NCBI GenBank assembly: GCA_025141675.1
Contig: CP081161.1
Location: 713,501-777,500 of the forward strand
DNA: 64,000 nt
Origin: Rhodobacteraceae bacterium S2214
GTDB taxonomy: Bacteria > Pseudomonadota > Alphaproteobacteria > Rhodobacterales > Rhodobacteraceae
Direction: 5' to 3'
Part shown: piece after piece, positions 61,747 through 64,000 of the stretch
Layout of the letters: every line of letters starts with the position of its first letter
How positions within the stretch are numbered: position 1 is the first letter of the stretch
The notes under the pieces: model-generated
Told to the model about the DNA's origin: nothing
Databases searched by the model: none
What the model saw: only the letters and a program-made list of their open reading frames with translations
Made by a program: the position numbers and the translations under genes

Positions 61747-62655
61747 ATGGCTTATCGCTGGACCAACGACCTGACCCACACGGATGTGACGCCAAAGGCG
61801 GCATTCCTTAACCGCCGTCAAATTCTGGCAGGCACAGTCGGGCTGGGCGCGATTGGTCTGGTTGGCACATCTGCCCAAGCCGCTGGTGAAGACCTGACGC
61901 CAAACACGCTCGAAGAAATCACGAGCTACAATAACTACTATGAATTCGGGACCGGCAAAGAAGACCCAGCGCAGAACGCCCATCAGCTTGATACGGCAGA
62001 CTGGAAGATCACTATCGACGGTATGGTCGATAATCCGGGCGAATATGCTTTGGCCGATCTGATGGACGGTTTGGATGTTGAAGAGCGTATCTATCGTTTC
62101 CGCTGTGTTGAAGCATGGTCCATGGTCGTGCCGTGGAACGGTGTCGAACTTGCGGACATTCTGAATAAGGCGGGCGTGCAGTCGTCAGTGAAATACGTGG
62201 CCTTTGAAACTGTGGTGCAGCCCGAGAACATGATCGGAGTACAGCGCGGTGTTCTCGACTTCCCATATGTCGAAGGTTTGCGTCTGGACGAGGCGATGCA
62301 TCCGCTGACCTTGATGGCGACGGGAATCTACGGCGAACCAATTGCAAACCAGAACGGGGCGCCAATCCGTTTGGTTGTCCCGTGGAAGTACGGCTTTAAA
62401 TCAATCAAATCCATCGTCCGCATGACCCTGACAGATCAGGAACCGCCAACCAGCTGGAACAAGGCCAACGCGCGTGAATACGGTTTCTATTCCAACGTGA
62501 ACCCAGAGGTCAGCCACCCGCGCTGGTCACAGGCATCCGAACGTAAGATCGGCGGCGGCTTATTCGCAGCGCGTCAGGACACCTTGATGTTCAACGGCTA
62601 CGAAGAAGAGGTCGCCAGCCTTTACGAAGGCATGGACCTGTCCGAGAAATTCTAA
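61747..62655 (+). CDS. msrP: Protein-methionine-sulfoxide reductase catalytic subunit MsrP
   Basis: The 302-residue molybdopterin enzyme has a twin-arginine signal ([21 protein letters not shown]). It then has [20 protein letters not shown], the molybdenum-ligand Cys in [17 protein letters not shown], and [17 protein letters not shown]. It repairs oxidised methionines in periplasmic proteins using electrons from MsrQ. GGAG lies upstream of the ATG. msrQ follows after 19 bases. Confidence 0.95.
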   Translation: MAYRWTNDLTHTDVTPKAAFLNRRQILAGTVGLGAIGLVGTSAQAAGEDLTPNTLEEITSYNNYYEFGTGKEDPAQNAHQLDTADWKITIDGMVDNPGEYALADLMDGLDVEERIYRFRCVEAWSMVVPWNGVELADILNKAGVQSSVKYVAFETVVQPENMIGVQRGVLDFPYVEGLRLDEAMHPLTLMATGIYGEPIANQNGAPIRLVVPWKYGFKSIKSIVRMTLTDQEPPTSWNKANAREYGFYSNVNPEVSHPRWSQASERKIGGGLFAARQDTLMFNGYEEEVASLYEGMDLSEKF

Positions 62656-62674
62656 AGACCCGAAAGCGACCCAG

Positions 62675-63277
62675 ATGATCGATACTTTGAACACCACACT
62701 CCGCCGCATTCCTGCATGGACTATATACATAGTCGGTGCTGCGTGGGCTGCGTGGCTGTTCTATCTGGGTCTGACGGGTGGGCTAGGGCCGGAACCGATC
62801 AACGCGTTGGAACGTGAATACGGTGACGTTGGCCTGAAGTTGCTGATAGCCGGACTGGCCGTGACGCCATTGCGTAAATACGCGGGCCTTAATCTGCTGA
62901 AGTTCCGCCGTGCGCTGGGTGTGACCACCTTTTTCTATATCGTCGCACACTTCAGCGTTTGGGCTTTCTTGGACGTGCAGTCTTTCGCCCGTGTGTGGGA
63001 AGAGATCGTGAAGCGGCCTTATGTGACGGTTGGTATGTTGTCCTTCGTGATGATGATTCCACTGGCCGTGACATCCAACAACATGTCGCTGCGCAAAATG
63101 GGCGGGGCGGCATGGCGCAAGTTGCACAAGCTGACTTATCCAATCGCTGTATTGGGGGCGATCCACTACCTATGGCTGGTGAAAGGCTTTCAAATCGAAC
63201 CGATCATCTACCTTATGGTGATCCTCGGACTGCTCGCGGCGCGAATCCAATGGGCCAAACGCACGGTTCCAGCCTGA
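62675..63277 (+). CDS. msrQ: Heme-binding membrane subunit MsrQ
   Basis: The 200-residue protein has about six membrane spans in a ferric-reductase-like fold. Heme-ligand histidines are in FFYIVAHFSVWAFLD and WRKLHKLTYPIAVLGAIHYLW, and GLAVTPLRKYAGLNLLKFRRALG is the family signature. It passes electrons from the quinol pool to MsrP. A terminator follows about 20 bases after the stop. Confidence 0.95.
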   Translation: MIDTLNTTLRRIPAWTIYIVGAAWAAWLFYLGLTGGLGPEPINALEREYGDVGLKLLIAGLAVTPLRKYAGLNLLKFRRALGVTTFFYIVAHFSVWAFLDVQSFARVWEEIVKRPYVTVGMLSFVMMIPLAVTSNNMSLRKMGGAAWRKLHKLTYPIAVLGAIHYLWLVKGFQIEPIIYLMVILGLLAARIQWAKRTVPA

Positions 63278-63296
63278 ATTCATATTTCATGCGTAC

Positions 63297-63335
63297 AAAA
63301 GAGGCCGTGGACCAATGCGATTCACGGCCTTTTTG
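63297..63335 (+). terminator. Terminator after msrQ
   Basis: AGGCCGTG (63302-63309) and CACGGCCT (63323-63330) form a perfect 8-bp stem. A-rich DNA precedes it and five T residues follow. Confidence 0.92.
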
Positions 63336-63511
63336 TTTGTTGGGGCATGGGCATAAGGCCAGCCGATCAACATATCAGGGTTAATGGTCTGCTTTAGGCT
63401 AATGAAATTGCATTGCGACCCAAGGTCCGCGAACGGAAATTGCGCTAAAGGTCTAAAAACACGGTAAAATTCAGAAATTCACAAAAACTTTGCAAAAGGT
63501 CAAAAAACTGC

Positions 63512-63895
63512 TTGCGGCTCTCGGGAGGTAACACTAAAAGCCCCCTTACCGGAGACGCAGTGATGCAGACACGGGGCGGCGGACGGAGCGGATTGCTTCT
63601 GAAGTTGGGAAAATTCCGAAGGTACTGATGGCGGGGCGCGCCGAAGAGATTGGGCGCACACTGTTATTTTTGTCTTCAACGCTTTTTGACAATAGAATAG
63701 AACTGAAGAGATATGTGGGCGGTTTGGCCTCGTTCGATGGATCAAACGTCTGTATATCGCGCTCATAGTTATCAATCTTATGATTGGTTGCGATGATTGA
63801 GTGTCAGCTTCACTGTTTGTACGGCTTTCGGTAACTTTGGTTACCAAAGCATATCAAACAGAGAGAACGTCACATATTCCTAGCCGGGTATGTGA
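63512..63895 (+). promoter_or_regulatory. rRNA operon promoter and leader region
   Basis: The 63278-63945 stretch holds no gene. Two promoter candidates are visible: TTGCGG (63512-63517)-17-TAAAAG (63535-63540) behind an A/T-rich tract, and TTGACA (63686-63691)-17-AGATAT (63709-63714). Leader hairpins follow: GGTAAC/GTTACC (63830-63845) and TCACATA/TATGTGA (63870-63895), which may belong to the processing stem of pre-16S RNA. Start sites cannot be fixed from sequence. Confidence 0.55.
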
Positions 63896-63945
63896 TGTGA
63901 TGTGCAGAGGTTCGAACGTCAAGGATAAGCGCGTAAGTGCTTTTC

Positions 63946-64000
63946 AACTTGAGAGTTTGATCCTGGCTCAGAACGAACGCTGGCGGCACGCCTAACACAT
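63946..64000 (+). rRNA. rrs: 16S ribosomal RNA, 5' end only
   Basis: AACTTGAGAGTTTGATCCTG begins the universal 16S 5' sequence and is followed by GCTCAGAACGAACGCTGG and CGGCACGCCTAACACAT. The AACGAACGCTGGCGGCACGCC form is common in Alphaproteobacteria. The gene runs off the right edge of the window. Confidence 0.97.

Noticed and set aside
63801..63995. 64-codon frame running into 16S rRNA
   Set aside because: It overlaps the rRNA 5' end and leader hairpins, with no ribosome-binding site.
1..64000. Defence island, prophage, integron or secretion cluster
   Set aside because: I found no integrase, transposase, restriction enzyme, phage structural protein or toxin-antitoxin pair. Gene content is housekeeping throughout.

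Overview
The window reads as a chromosomal segment of a marine Rhodobacteraceae (Roseobacter-group) alphaproteobacterium. This is inferred from gene content (DUF1636 metal-binding protein, DUF1013/TrcR regulator, DUF4453 protein, YejABEF transporter, tandem peptide deformylases), moderate GC, and the start of a 16S rRNA gene with alphaproteobacterial wording at the right edge. Almost all of it is ordinary housekeeping DNA. I see no prophage, integron, CRISPR array, transposase or defence island.

Layout. 0-4.0 kb (minus): a cut-off membrane dipeptidase, a lytic transglycosylase, then cbiB, a CobC-like decarboxylase and a DUF1636 protein (late cobalamin steps). 4.2-5.6 kb: a degenerate stand-alone receiver protein and a glutathionyl-hydroquinone reductase-like GST. 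5.9-12.6 kb (plus): a tightly overlapping corrin-ring operon (small His-rich secreted protein, cbiX, cobH, cobL, cobI, a cbiG-cobJ fusion, cobM). 12.7-19.2 kb: a PatB-type C-S lyase, three tandem peptide deformylases (the third without key catalytic residues), fmt and small oxidoreductases. 19.2-26.7 kb: RNase T2, DUF1013 regulator, DUF4453 protein, recR, ybaB, a phosphatase, dnaX, rsgA and the SRP RNA. 26.7-31.6 kb: cpdB-like nucleotidase, nudC, pheA and a membrane-anchored cytochrome c. 31.8-37.7 kb: a complete yejABEF operon. 37.7-48.3 kb: a SPOR-containing D,D-carboxypeptidase, clpS, an rsmC-like gene, an SDR, hemF, hemE, hemC, an MFS transporter and an FAD-linked oxidase. 48.5-55 kb: tRNA-Met(CAT), a fused 5-oxoprolinase/hydantoinase, a tandem glycine riboswitch before a DadA-like oxidase, and an SPFH/NfeD pair. 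55-60 kb: two paralogous small proteins, pyrF, a 47-residue ORF and clpB behind a sigma-32-type promoter. 60-64 kb: a Crp/Fnr-like regulator, a fasciclin protein, msrPQ and the leader of an rRNA operon.

How the genes work together. The two cobalamin blocks supply ring methylation, cobalt insertion and aminopropanol attachment. The set mixes a cobalt-early chelatase and a CbiG domain with cobalt-late style Cob methyltransferases. hemC, hemE and hemF serve the same tetrapyrrole supply. def and fmt form the N-formylmethionine cycle.

The most interesting signals are small. A short intergenic repeat has inserted in frame into the N-terminus of CobI, and a second copy lies between cobJ and cobM. 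YejE carries an apparent in-frame insert of about 35 residues. The third deformylase is a pseudo-enzyme. A structured leader that is not a recognisable B12 riboswitch precedes the cob operon. A pair of small paralogous proteins has no family I can name. I do not see a clear candidate for a wholly new multi-gene system.
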